Positions 1-5,090 of a DNA stretch of 5,090 nucleotides are shown piece by piece. The stretch's first letter is position 1; each line of letters opens with the position of its first letter. The translations under genes and the position numbers were made by a program. The notes under the pieces were generated by a model. That model ran no database searches. It saw only the letters and a list, made by a program, of their open reading frames with translations, and had not been told where the DNA came from. The DNA is from Clostridia bacterium (lineage in GTDB: Bacteria; Bacillota; Clostridia; Christensenellales; QALW01), in the NCBI GenBank assembly GCA_017964345.1, contig JAGCSD010000197.1, positions 1 through 5,090 of the forward strand, written 5' to 3'.

Positions 1-824
1 ACGAGATGGCTGCCGAGATCGCGGAAGACGTGGAAAAACTCGCGCAGGACGCCGAAGAGCTTCGCCTGACCACGCTGCCTCGCGGCGAATACGACGGGAA
101 CAACGCGATCCTGACGCTGCACGCCGGCGCGGGCGGCACCGAGGCGCAGGACTGGACGGAAATGCTCTACCGTATGTATCGCCGCTACTGCGACAAAAGC
201 GGATATAAGGTGGAAGAGCTTGATTTTCTGGCTGGTGACGAGGCGGGGATTAAGAGTGTGACGTTCCGTGCGTCGGGCGAAAACGCTTACGGCTTTTTGA
301 AAGCGGAAAAAGGCGTGCATCGCCTGGTGCGCATTTCGCCGTTTGATTCCAACGCGCGGCGGCATACGTCGTTTGCGTCGCTTGAAGTCATGCCCGAAAT
401 TGAAGAGGAAGGCGCTATTGTCATTCCGCCGGAGGATATCGAAATCGAAACCCGTCGTTCCACCGGCGCGGGCGGACAGCATATCAATAAAACGGAATCC
501 GCTATCCGCATTCTGCACAAGCCCACGGGCATCATCGTGCAGTGCCAGCAGGAGCGTTCACAAATTCAGAACCGCGAAACCGCCATGAATATGCTCCGTT
601 CCCGTTTGATCGAACTGCGCGAGCGGGAACGCGAGGAAAAAGAATTAGAACTGCGCGGCGACGTGAAAAAAATCGAGTGGGGCAGTCAAATCCGCAGTTA
701 TGTGTTCTGTCCGTATACAATGGTCAAGGATCATCGTACCAACGTGGAAACCAGCAACATTCAGGCGGTCATGGACGGCGATCTGGACCTGTTCATCCGC
801 GCGTATTTGGGGAGAAAGGAATGA
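1..824 (+). CDS. prfB: Peptide chain release factor 2 (RF2), 5' end cut by window edge
   Basis: RF2 recognises UGA and UAA stop codons in the ribosomal A site and triggers hydrolysis of peptidyl-tRNA. The frame is open from the left edge (first full codon at 3), so the ATG at 6 is probably internal. About 273 residues are visible against about 365 in the family, so roughly 90 N-terminal residues lie outside, as would the programmed frameshift site found early in many prfB genes; its presence cannot be judged. Counting from the Met at 6, the stop-recognition tripeptide SPF is at 111-113 (bases 336-344), which separates RF2 from RF1 (PxT). The catalytic GGQ is at 156-158 (bases 471-479) in the context [16 protein letters not shown]. 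The conserved end [20 protein letters not shown] is intact. The gene ends in TGA, a codon RF2 itself reads, and this TGA overlaps the next start. Identification is secure; it is almost certainly a functional housekeeping gene. Confidence 0.97.
   Translation, partial: EMAAEIAEDVEKLAQDAEELRLTTLPRGEYDGNNAILTLHAGAGGTEAQDWTEMLYRMYRRYCDKSGYKVEELDFLAGDEAGIKSVTFRASGENAYGFLKAEKGVHRLVRISPFDSNARRHTSFASLEVMPEIEEEGAIVIPPEDIEIETRRSTGAGGQHINKTESAIRILHKPTGIIVQCQQERSQIQNRETAMNMLRSRLIELREREREEKELELRGDVKKIEWGSQIRSYVFCPYTMVKDHRTNVETSNIQAVMDGDLDLFIRAYLGRKE
811..814 (+). promoter_or_regulatory. Ribosome binding site that fixes the membrane-protein start
   Basis: GGAG at 811-814, six bases before the ATG at 821, lies inside the last codons of prfB. 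With the ATGA overlap it supports 821 as the start. The same frame stays open upstream to an ATG at 542, but that extension would run through conserved prfB sequence and lacks this signal. Confidence 0.75.
821..824 (+). other. ATGA start/stop overlap, prfB to membrane protein
   Basis: The start ATG (821-823) and the prfB stop TGA (822-824) share two bases. This geometry usually means translational coupling by termination and reinitiation. It is the first of three such junctions in this window. Confidence 0.9.
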
Positions 825-1576
825 AAAGATCCCGCATCGCTCCGGCGGAGCGAATCCTGGGCGTTCTGCTGGGCGTTTTGCTGGCGCTGACGTTTTTCCT
901 TGTCGGCGTTATCAACGTGTCGGGAAGTCAGTCCTTTTATTTGGGGCAGGATAAGCGATACGTGATCACGTATCGCATGGGACTGAAAAACACCGATCAG
1001 TTCCGGGACGTGTATCACAGCCTGCAGGCGGCGATACGCGGACAGGAGCCGTTCAACAGGACGCTGTACCGGACCGTGCCGGAATCGCTTGTCACGCTCT
1101 CCGCGCGCGGGCCCGTTACCTCGCGCTGGGTGGTGCTTGCGCGGGGCGAAACATTGTGGAGCGACAGTGAGGAAGCGTATCTGCAAAAAGTCGGCACGGC
1201 AGTTTCCTATGCGCGCCGGATAGCGTTGGCATGCTATCTGCCGCTGGCGGCACTGCTGATTTGGTGTCTGCACAAGCGCGGGCGGCTTGCCTTGCTCGGC
1301 ATCGGCTGGTATTCGGTGTTTGCCTCCGTGCTGACGGCGGCGCTGCTCAACATTTTTTTGGCGTGGTTCAGTACGCAGACATCCTTGCTTTCGCCGCTTT
1401 CCGGCGGGTTTTGGCTTCGCGTAGTATTTTCGCCGCAGACGCAAAGCGATCTATTAACCGGCATCCAGTGGTTCTATGACTTTCTGATGCTGATCCCGCT
1501 TGGCGTCGGCACGGTTTTGATCAAATCATCCGTTAAAAAGACGGACGATCCCGATGAGGACTATTTGTATCAATGA
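821..1576 (+). CDS. Four-helix integral membrane protein, TIGR01906/DUF1461-like
   Basis: A 251-residue membrane protein of unknown function. Hydrophobic segments lie at about 12-33, 134-150, 158-182 and 216-235. Basic residues flank the predicted inner ends (KRSR at 2-5, HKRGR at 151-155, KSSVKK at 235-240). The positive-inside rule therefore gives N and C termini in the cytoplasm, a large outer loop at about 34-132 and a smaller one at about 183-215. The stretch [17 protein letters not shown] (112-128), just before helix 2, resembles the FSxxExxHMxDV signature I recall for TIGR01906 proteins, with Tyr in place of His. The [10 protein letters not shown]...WFYDF segment before helix 4 resembles that family's W.F.P.TD.L....FF.D region. 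The match is by eye and imperfect, so the family call is moderate. It ends with an acidic tail ([11 protein letters not shown]). Both ends overlap neighbours by ATGA, implying co-translation with prfB and tsaD. No enzymatic motif is visible. Confidence 0.65.
   Translation: MKRSRIAPAERILGVLLGVLLALTFFLVGVINVSGSQSFYLGQDKRYVITYRMGLKNTDQFRDVYHSLQAAIRGQEPFNRTLYRTVPESLVTLSARGPVTSRWVVLARGETLWSDSEEAYLQKVGTAVSYARRIALACYLPLAALLIWCLHKRGRLALLGIGWYSVFASVLTAALLNIFLAWFSTQTSLLSPLSGGFWLRVVFSPQTQSDLLTGIQWFYDFLMLIPLGVGTVLIKSSVKKTDDPDEDYLYQ
955..976 (+). repeat. Perfect 22-bp palindrome inside the membrane-protein gene
   Basis: The half-site GCGATACGTGA (955-965) is followed with no spacer by its exact reverse complement (966-976), centred on TGATCA. 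It encodes residues 45-52 (KRYVITYR). Symmetry breaks just outside on both sides (A at 954, A at 977). No T-run follows, so it is not an intrinsic terminator. Its role is unknown. Confidence 0.9.
1573..1576 (+). other. ATGA start/stop overlap, membrane protein to tsaD
   Basis: The tsaD ATG (1573-1575) overlaps the membrane protein's TGA (1574-1576). The nearest Shine-Dalgarno-like sequence, GAGGA at 1556-1560, sits 12 bases upstream, farther than ideal. Coupling to upstream translation probably contributes to tsaD initiation. Confidence 0.88.
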
Positions 1577-2658
1577 GTACGTTTGATGAACGTGCGCGCG
1601 CGCGCGCGGAACAACTGAAAAAACGCGGACACGCCTGCATACTGGCGATCGAGTCATCGTGCGACGAAACGGCGGCGGCGGTCGTAAAAGACGGCAGAGA
1701 AGTCTTGTCCAACGTGATCGCCACGCAGATCCCCGTGCATAAACGCTACGGCGGCGTGGTGCCGGAAATCGCCTCGCGCAGTCATACGCAGACGCTCGTG
1801 CCGGTGGTACAGGAGGCGCTGGAGCAGGCAGGCGTGACGTTTGACGGGATCGACGCCATCGCCGTCACGCAAGGTCCCGGGCTGATCGGCGCGGTGCTGA
1901 CAGGCTTCAACTTCGCCAAGGGCTTGGCGCTGGCGCTGGACAAGCCGTTGGTAGGCGTGCATCATATTCAGGGGCATATCTGCGCCAATTTTTTGGCGTT
2001 TCCCGAGCTTAACGCGCCGTTTATCGCACTGGCAGTGTCCGGCGGGCACAGCCACATTTTAGAGGCACGCACCGCCTGTGATTTTACTCTGCTCGGCGCA
2101 ACGCGCGACGACGCGGCAGGCGAAGCGTTTGACAAAGCGGCGCGCGTGCTGGGATTAGGCTATCCCGGCGGCGTAGAGATCGACCGCGTGTCGGAACAGG
2201 GCGATCCGCGCGCGTTCCGGTTTGCCACGCAGGTGGAAAAAGAGGATAACTGCGACTTTTCGTTCAGCGGTATCAAAACGGCGCTGGTCAATCTGGTGCA
2301 TACGCTTGAGCAGAAAGGGGAACCCGTTCCGGTTGCCGACCTTGCCGCTTCCTTTCAGGAGGCGGTGGTGCGTCAGCTTGCTGAAAAAACCATGCGCGCG
2401 GTAACAGCTGCGGGCTCGCGCACGCTCGTTTTAGCCGGCGGAGTGGCGGCAAACCGCGCTTTGCGCGAACGGCTGGCGCGAATGTGCCGTTCGGCACAGG
2501 TTTCGTTTTATTGCCCGCCGCCCGACCTTTGCACGGATAACGCCGCCATGATCGGCGCGGCAGGGTTTTTCACCCTCATGAACGGCTCGCCGGCTTCGGC
2601 GGACGCCAACGCGTTTGCCACCGGAGGACTGCCGGACTTTTTCGGCGGCGCGGACTAA
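1573..2658 (+). CDS. tsaD: tRNA N6-adenosine threonylcarbamoyltransferase TsaD
   Basis: TsaD (formerly Gcp/YgjD) transfers the threonylcarbamoyl group from threonylcarbamoyl-AMP to A37 of tRNAs decoding ANN codons, forming t6A, together with TsaB and TsaE. The protein has 361 residues; the family is typically about 335-345. Visible motifs of the ASKHA/Kae1 fold are ESSCDET (27-33), the GGVVPEIASR segment (60-69), metal ligands H131 and H135 in HHIQGH, SGGH (156-159), DDAAGEAFDK (179-188), the YPGG turn (197-200), FSFSGIK (229-235), LAGGVAANRALR (287-298, roughly) and D322 in CTDNAAM as third metal ligand. All key residues are present. The first 20 or so residues form a charged extension before the core strand, including an Ala-Arg repeat coded by a GC tract. 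No ATG, GTG or TTG occurs in frame between 1573 and the ESSCDET motif, so the start stands. tsaB and tsaE, often next to tsaD in Firmicutes, are not here. It ends in TAA, unlike its neighbours. Confidence 0.97.
   Translation: MSTFDERARARAEQLKKRGHACILAIESSCDETAAAVVKDGREVLSNVIATQIPVHKRYGGVVPEIASRSHTQTLVPVVQEALEQAGVTFDGIDAIAVTQGPGLIGAVLTGFNFAKGLALALDKPLVGVHHIQGHICANFLAFPELNAPFIALAVSGGHSHILEARTACDFTLLGATRDDAAGEAFDKAARVLGLGYPGGVEIDRVSEQGDPRAFRFATQVEKEDNCDFSFSGIKTALVNLVHTLEQKGEPVPVADLAASFQEAVVRQLAEKTMRAVTAAGSRTLVLAGGVAANRALRERLARMCRSAQVSFYCPPPDLCTDNAAMIGAAGFFTLMNGSPASADANAFATGGLPDFFGGAD
1594..1608 (+). repeat. 15-base alternating GC dinucleotide tract in the tsaD N-terminus
   Basis: An uninterrupted GCGCGCGCGCGCGCG run (seven and a half units) covers codons 8-12 of tsaD and encodes Ala-Arg-Ala-Arg-Ala. 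Such tracts can slip during replication and can form left-handed DNA. A change of one unit would shift the tsaD frame. It could equally be a chance result of G+C-rich codon choice (GCG, CGC). Confidence 0.9.
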
Positions 2659-2663
2659 ACACA

Positions 2664-2671
2664 AGAAGGAG
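2664..2671 (+). promoter_or_regulatory. Strong Shine-Dalgarno sequence for metG
   Basis: AGAAGGAG at 2664-2671, seven bases before the ATG at 2679, is the best ribosome binding site in the window. It occupies most of the 20-base spacer between tsaD and metG (2659-2678). That spacer is too short for a complete promoter of its own and contains no terminator. metG is therefore probably transcribed with tsaD but initiated independently. Confidence 0.85.
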
Positions 2672-2678
2672 AACGAGT

Positions 2679-4604
2679 ATGAAAAAAACGTATTATATCA
2701 CCACACCGATCTATTACCCGAGCGATAATCTGCATATCGGGCACAGCTACTGCTCCGTGGCGGCGGACACCATCGCCCGCTTCAAAAAAATGCAGGGGTA
2801 CGATGTGCTGTTTCAGACCGGCACTGACGAACACGGGCAGAAGATCGAACGAAAAGCGGCGGCGGCAGGGCTGACGCCCAAACAGTACGTCGACAATATC
2901 GTGGCGAACATCAAAACATTATGGAAGCTCATGGACGTGGACTATGACCTCTATGTCCGCACGACGGACGATTACCACGTCAAGACCGTGCAGACGATTT
3001 TCAAAAAACTCTACGATCAGGGTGATATCTATAAAGCCGAATATGAAGGCTGGTACTGCACGCCCTGCGAGAGTTTCTTCACCGAAACACAGCTCGTGGA
3101 CGGCAAATGCCCCGACTGCGGGCGCGATGTGGAAAAAATGAGGGAGGAAAGCTATTTCTTCCGTCTGTCCAAGTATCAGGATCGCCTGATTGAACATATC
3201 GAAACGCACCCGGAGTTCATTCAGCCGCCCTCCCGCGCCAAAGAAATGATCAACAATTTCTTAAAACCCGGTCTGGAAGACTTATGTGTGTCGCGCACGA
3301 GCATCAAGTGGGGCATTCCCGTCACGTTTGACGAAAAGCACGTCGTCTATGTGTGGATTGACGCTCTGTCCAACTATATTTCGTCACTCGGCTACGGAAA
3401 CGACCTTGAAAACAAGATGGACGCGTACTGGCCCGCCGACTTGCATTTGGTGGGTAAAGAGATCGTGCGCTTTCATACGATCATCTGGCCGGCTATGCTG
3501 CTGGCGCTCGATCTGCCGCTTCCCAAGCAGGTATTCGGACACGGCTGGCTCGTATTCGGCGGCGAAAAAATGAGCAAATCGCGCGGCAACGTCGTGGATC
3601 CGGTGGTGCTGTGCGAGCGTTACGGCGTGGACGCCATCCGCTATTTCCTGATGCGTGAAATGCCCTTCGGCGCGGACGGCAACTTTACCAACGAAGCGTT
3701 GTTTGCCCGCATCAACGCGGACCTCGCGAATGATTTGGGGAACCTCGTCAGCCGCACCTGCGCGATGATCGAAAAATACTTCGGCGGCGTACTGCCTCGA
3801 CCGGAAGAAAAGGGCGATCCGGACGACGAGCTGATCACACTGGCACTATCGACGCCCGGCGCGTTTGAGAAAAAGATGGACGAACTACAGCTTTCCGCGG
3901 CGCTTGCCGAGGTGTGGAAACTTGTTTCCCGCTGTAACAAATATATCGACGAAACCATGCCGTGGGCGCTTGCCAAAGATGAATCCAAGCGCGCGCGCCT
4001 TGCTACGGTACTGTACAATCTGGCGGAATGTGTGCGTATCATCAGCATTCTGATTTCGCCCGTTATGACAAAAAACCCCGCCAAAATCCGGGCGGCGCTC
4101 GGCGTTTCGGAGGAGCAGGCGACGCTTCAAAGCGCATACTCATTCGGTGGCTTGACGCCCGGCGTACGTGTGCAAAAGCCCGAAAACCTGTTTCCGCGTA
4201 TCGACGTAGAAGCCGAATTTGCACGTATGGCGGAGGAAAAAGCCGCCGCGGAAGAAGCGAAAAAAGAGTCGGCGGCGGAGCCTGTCTCCCTTGACGAGTT
4301 TGCCAAAACGCAGCTGGTGACGGCGCGCGTCAAGGAATGCGTCAAGCTCGAGAAATCCGATAAGCTGTTAAAACTGCTGCTTGACGACGGCAAACGCGAG
4401 CGCACGGTCGTTTCGGGTATCGCCAAGTTCTATACGCCCGAAGAGTTGATCGGCAAAACCGTGGTGCTGGTCGCCAATCTGAAGCCCGCCAAACTCCGCG
4501 GCGTTCTCAGCGAAGGAATGCTTCTCTGCGCCGAAGACGCGAACGGCGATCTGTCGCTCGTTTCGCCCGAAAAAGCGTTCGGAGCGGGTTGTTCGGTACG
4601 ATGA
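2679..4604 (+). CDS. metG: Methionyl-tRNA synthetase with C-terminal tRNA-binding domain
   Basis: MetRS is a class I synthetase in the cytoplasm that activates methionine with ATP and charges initiator and elongator tRNA-Met. The 641-residue protein is full length for the Bacillus-type enzyme. The Rossmann catalytic core carries HIGH at 19-22 and KMSKS at 297-301, split by a connective domain with four zinc-ligand cysteines in two pairs (C127/C130 and C144/C147). Other family blocks are FLKPGLEDLCVSR (194-206), VYVWIDALSNYISSLGY (223-239) and HLVGKEIVRFH (256-266). The anticodon-binding helical domain spans roughly 340-500, with ETMPWALAKD at 425-434. An Ala/Glu/Lys-rich linker (about 512-535) leads to an EMAP-II/Trbp111-type OB domain (about 538-641), which shows SDKLLKL, RTVVSGIAKFYTPEELIGK and NLKPAKLRGVLSEGM and increases tRNA affinity and dimerisation in relatives. 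The start is fixed by the strong ribosome binding site. The final TGA overlaps the tatD start. Confidence 0.98.
   Translation: MKKTYYITTPIYYPSDNLHIGHSYCSVAADTIARFKKMQGYDVLFQTGTDEHGQKIERKAAAAGLTPKQYVDNIVANIKTLWKLMDVDYDLYVRTTDDYHVKTVQTIFKKLYDQGDIYKAEYEGWYCTPCESFFTETQLVDGKCPDCGRDVEKMREESYFFRLSKYQDRLIEHIETHPEFIQPPSRAKEMINNFLKPGLEDLCVSRTSIKWGIPVTFDEKHVVYVWIDALSNYISSLGYGNDLENKMDAYWPADLHLVGKEIVRFHTIIWPAMLLALDLPLPKQVFGHGWLVFGGEKMSKSRGNVVDPVVLCERYGVDAIRYFLMREMPFGADGNFTNEALFARINADLANDLGNLVSRTCAMIEKYFGGVLPRPEEKGDPDDELITLALSTPGAFEKKMDELQLSAALAEVWKLVSRCNKYIDETMPWALAKDESKRARLATVLYNLAECVRIISILISPVMTKNPAKIRAALGVSEEQATLQSAYSFGGLTPGVRVQKPENLFPRIDVEAEFARMAEEKAAAEEAKKESAAEPVSLDEFAKTQLVTARVKECVKLEKSDKLLKLLLDDGKRERTVVSGIAKFYTPEELIGKTVVLVANLKPAKLRGVLSEGMLLCAEDANGDLSLVSPEKAFGAGCSVR
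4601..4604 (+). other. ATGA start/stop overlap, metG to tatD
   Basis: The tatD ATG (4601-4603) overlaps the metG TGA (4602-4604). The only purine-rich candidate ribosome binding site is GGAG at 4581-4584, 16 bases from the ATG and thus poorly placed. Reinitiation by ribosomes finishing metG is the most likely mode of translation. Confidence 0.85.
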
Positions 4605-5090
4605 CTGATCTGATCGACGTTCACTGTCATTACGAGGACGCGCGTTTTGACGCGGACCGCGACGCGGTACTTTCCGGCTTGCCGGAAAAAGGCGTTTCCT
4701 GCGTGATCGACGCCGCCTGCACCGTCGACGACGGCTTGCTTGTCGCCCGGTGGGCGGAGAAGCATCCGTTTTTGTGGTTCTGCGCGGGCGTTCATCCCGA
4801 ACACGCGGATCGGTTTTCGCCGCAAGCGTTGGAAGACTTGAAAGCGCTGTGGCGTCATCCCAAATGCGTGGGCGTAGGCGAAATCGGGCTGGACTTCCAC
4901 TGGAAAGAGAATCCGCCCGAAGAAACCCAGATCGAGGCGTTTCTTTTACAGGCGGAAGCCGCCAAAGAAGCCGAACTTCCGGTCGTTATCCACACGCGGG
5001 ACGCCATCGGCGATATGCTTTCGCTTTTGAGGGAACACCGTATCTCTTTCGGCGTCATGCACTGCTTTTCCGAAAGCACGGAAACAGCGA
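4601..5090 (+). CDS. tatD: TatD-family metal-dependent hydrolase, 3' end cut by window edge
   Basis: TatD proteins are cytoplasmic TIM-barrel hydrolases of the amidohydrolase superfamily. Characterised members are Mg2+-dependent 3'-5' exonucleases or DNases, and the link to Tat protein export implied by the name is not general. The frame is open to the window edge: 163 residues are visible of an expected 255-265, so roughly 95 are missing. Visible family motifs are the N-terminal DVHCH metal site (H8 and H10), AGVHP (62-66), the GVGEIGLDFHW block with metal ligand E94, PVVIHTRDA with H131, and GVMHCFS with H154. The final conserved Asp of the active site would lie beyond the window. Adjacency to metG is a common Firmicutes arrangement (metS-yabD in B. 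subtilis), where rnmV and ksgA often follow; those would be the genes to expect next. Substrate cannot be told from sequence, so nuclease activity is inferred from the family. Confidence 0.95.
   Translation, partial: MTDLIDVHCHYEDARFDADRDAVLSGLPEKGVSCVIDAACTVDDGLLVARWAEKHPFLWFCAGVHPEHADRFSPQALEDLKALWRHPKCVGVGEIGLDFHWKENPPEETQIEAFLLQAEAAKEAELPVVIHTRDAIGDMLSLLREHRISFGVMHCFSESTETA
4671..4688 (+). repeat. Short hairpin-forming inverted repeat early in tatD
   Basis: The arms TTTCCGGC (4671-4678) and GCCGGAAA (4681-4688) are exact complements around a TT spacer. In RNA this allows a 7-bp stem with a G(CUUG)C tetraloop, a stable loop type. It lies 70 bases into tatD and is followed by A-rich, not T-rich, sequence, so it is not a terminator. 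An inverted repeat of this size is close to chance expectation in 5 kb, and function is unproven. Confidence 0.4.

Noticed and set aside
542..820. Upstream extension of the membrane-protein frame to an ATG at 542
   Set aside because: The extension overlaps conserved prfB codons after the GGQ motif and is hydrophilic and Arg-rich. The ATG at 821 has a good ribosome binding site, an ATGA overlap and a membrane-protein-like KRSR start before helix 1.
761..1444. Long open frame on the minus strand, 227 codons, antisense to the end of prfB and the membrane-protein gene
   Set aside because: Its product is rich in Arg, Gln and Pro with no recognisable domain. It lies opposite well-supported genes, as expected for shadow frames in G+C-rich DNA.
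1618..1623. A6 run in tsaD, with similar A7 runs at 666-672 and 2682-2688, as possible frameshift sites
   Set aside because: Each encodes Lys-Lys in an uninterrupted conserved frame. I saw no stimulatory structure or alternative frame with a meaningful product. The run after the metG start is a common early-codon pattern.
2483..2498. Inverted repeat TGTGCCG/CGGCACA with a 2-base spacer in tsaD
   Set aside because: Seven-base arms at short spacing are expected by chance in 5 kb. It lies within conserved coding sequence and no T-run follows.
2659..2678. Possible promoter in the tsaD-metG spacer
   Set aside because: Only 20 bases are available and most are ribosome binding site. No -10/-35 pair fits, though a promoter inside tsaD cannot be excluded by eye.
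4575..4604. Terminator at the end of metG
   Set aside because: No stem-loop with a T-run is present, and metG overlaps tatD, so transcription must continue.
4430..4900. Minus-strand open frame of 156 codons across the metG/tatD junction
   Set aside because: Both plus-strand genes here have clear family motifs. The antisense product shows no domain, and I see no ribosome binding site supporting it.

Overview
The window is a densely packed stretch of bacterial chromosome, all on the plus strand. It holds one gene cut by the left edge, three complete genes and one gene cut by the right edge. In order these are prfB (peptide chain release factor 2, 3' three quarters), a four-helix membrane protein resembling the TIGR01906/DUF1461 family, tsaD (t6A tRNA modification), metG (methionyl-tRNA synthetase with a fused C-terminal tRNA-binding domain) and tatD (metal-dependent hydrolase, 5' part). 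There is no gap over 20 bases, and I see no RNA gene, mobile element, CRISPR array, terminator or convincing promoter. Base composition looks G+C-rich (high fifties by eye, not counted) and uniform, so nothing suggests recent transfer.

The protein sequences point to Bacillota, most likely a G+C-rich member of Clostridia. MetRS is of the Bacillus/Thermotoga type, with two CxxC pairs and a C-terminal tRNA-binding domain. The metG-tatD order is the familiar Firmicutes arrangement (metS-yabD in B. subtilis), and TIGR01906-type membrane proteins are common in clostridia. Genus cannot be decided from this window.

The genes appear to form one operon. Three of the four junctions (prfB/membrane protein, membrane protein/tsaD, metG/tatD) are 4-base ATGA overlaps, where the downstream ATG shares bases with the upstream TGA. 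Only tsaD/metG is spaced (20 bases), and metG has the strongest Shine-Dalgarno sequence of the window. Three genes serve translation: RF2 ends it at UGA/UAA, TsaD matures ANN-decoding tRNAs and MetRS charges tRNA-Met. The membrane protein has no known role, and TatD is a nuclease-type housekeeping enzyme.

I found no clearly new biological system; this is mostly core-genome content. The points most worth a second look are a perfect 22-bp palindrome inside the membrane-protein gene, a 15-base alternating GC tract in an N-terminal extension of TsaD, the chain of RF2-dependent UGA/AUG overlaps directly downstream of the RF2 gene, and the unexplained membrane protein between translation genes.
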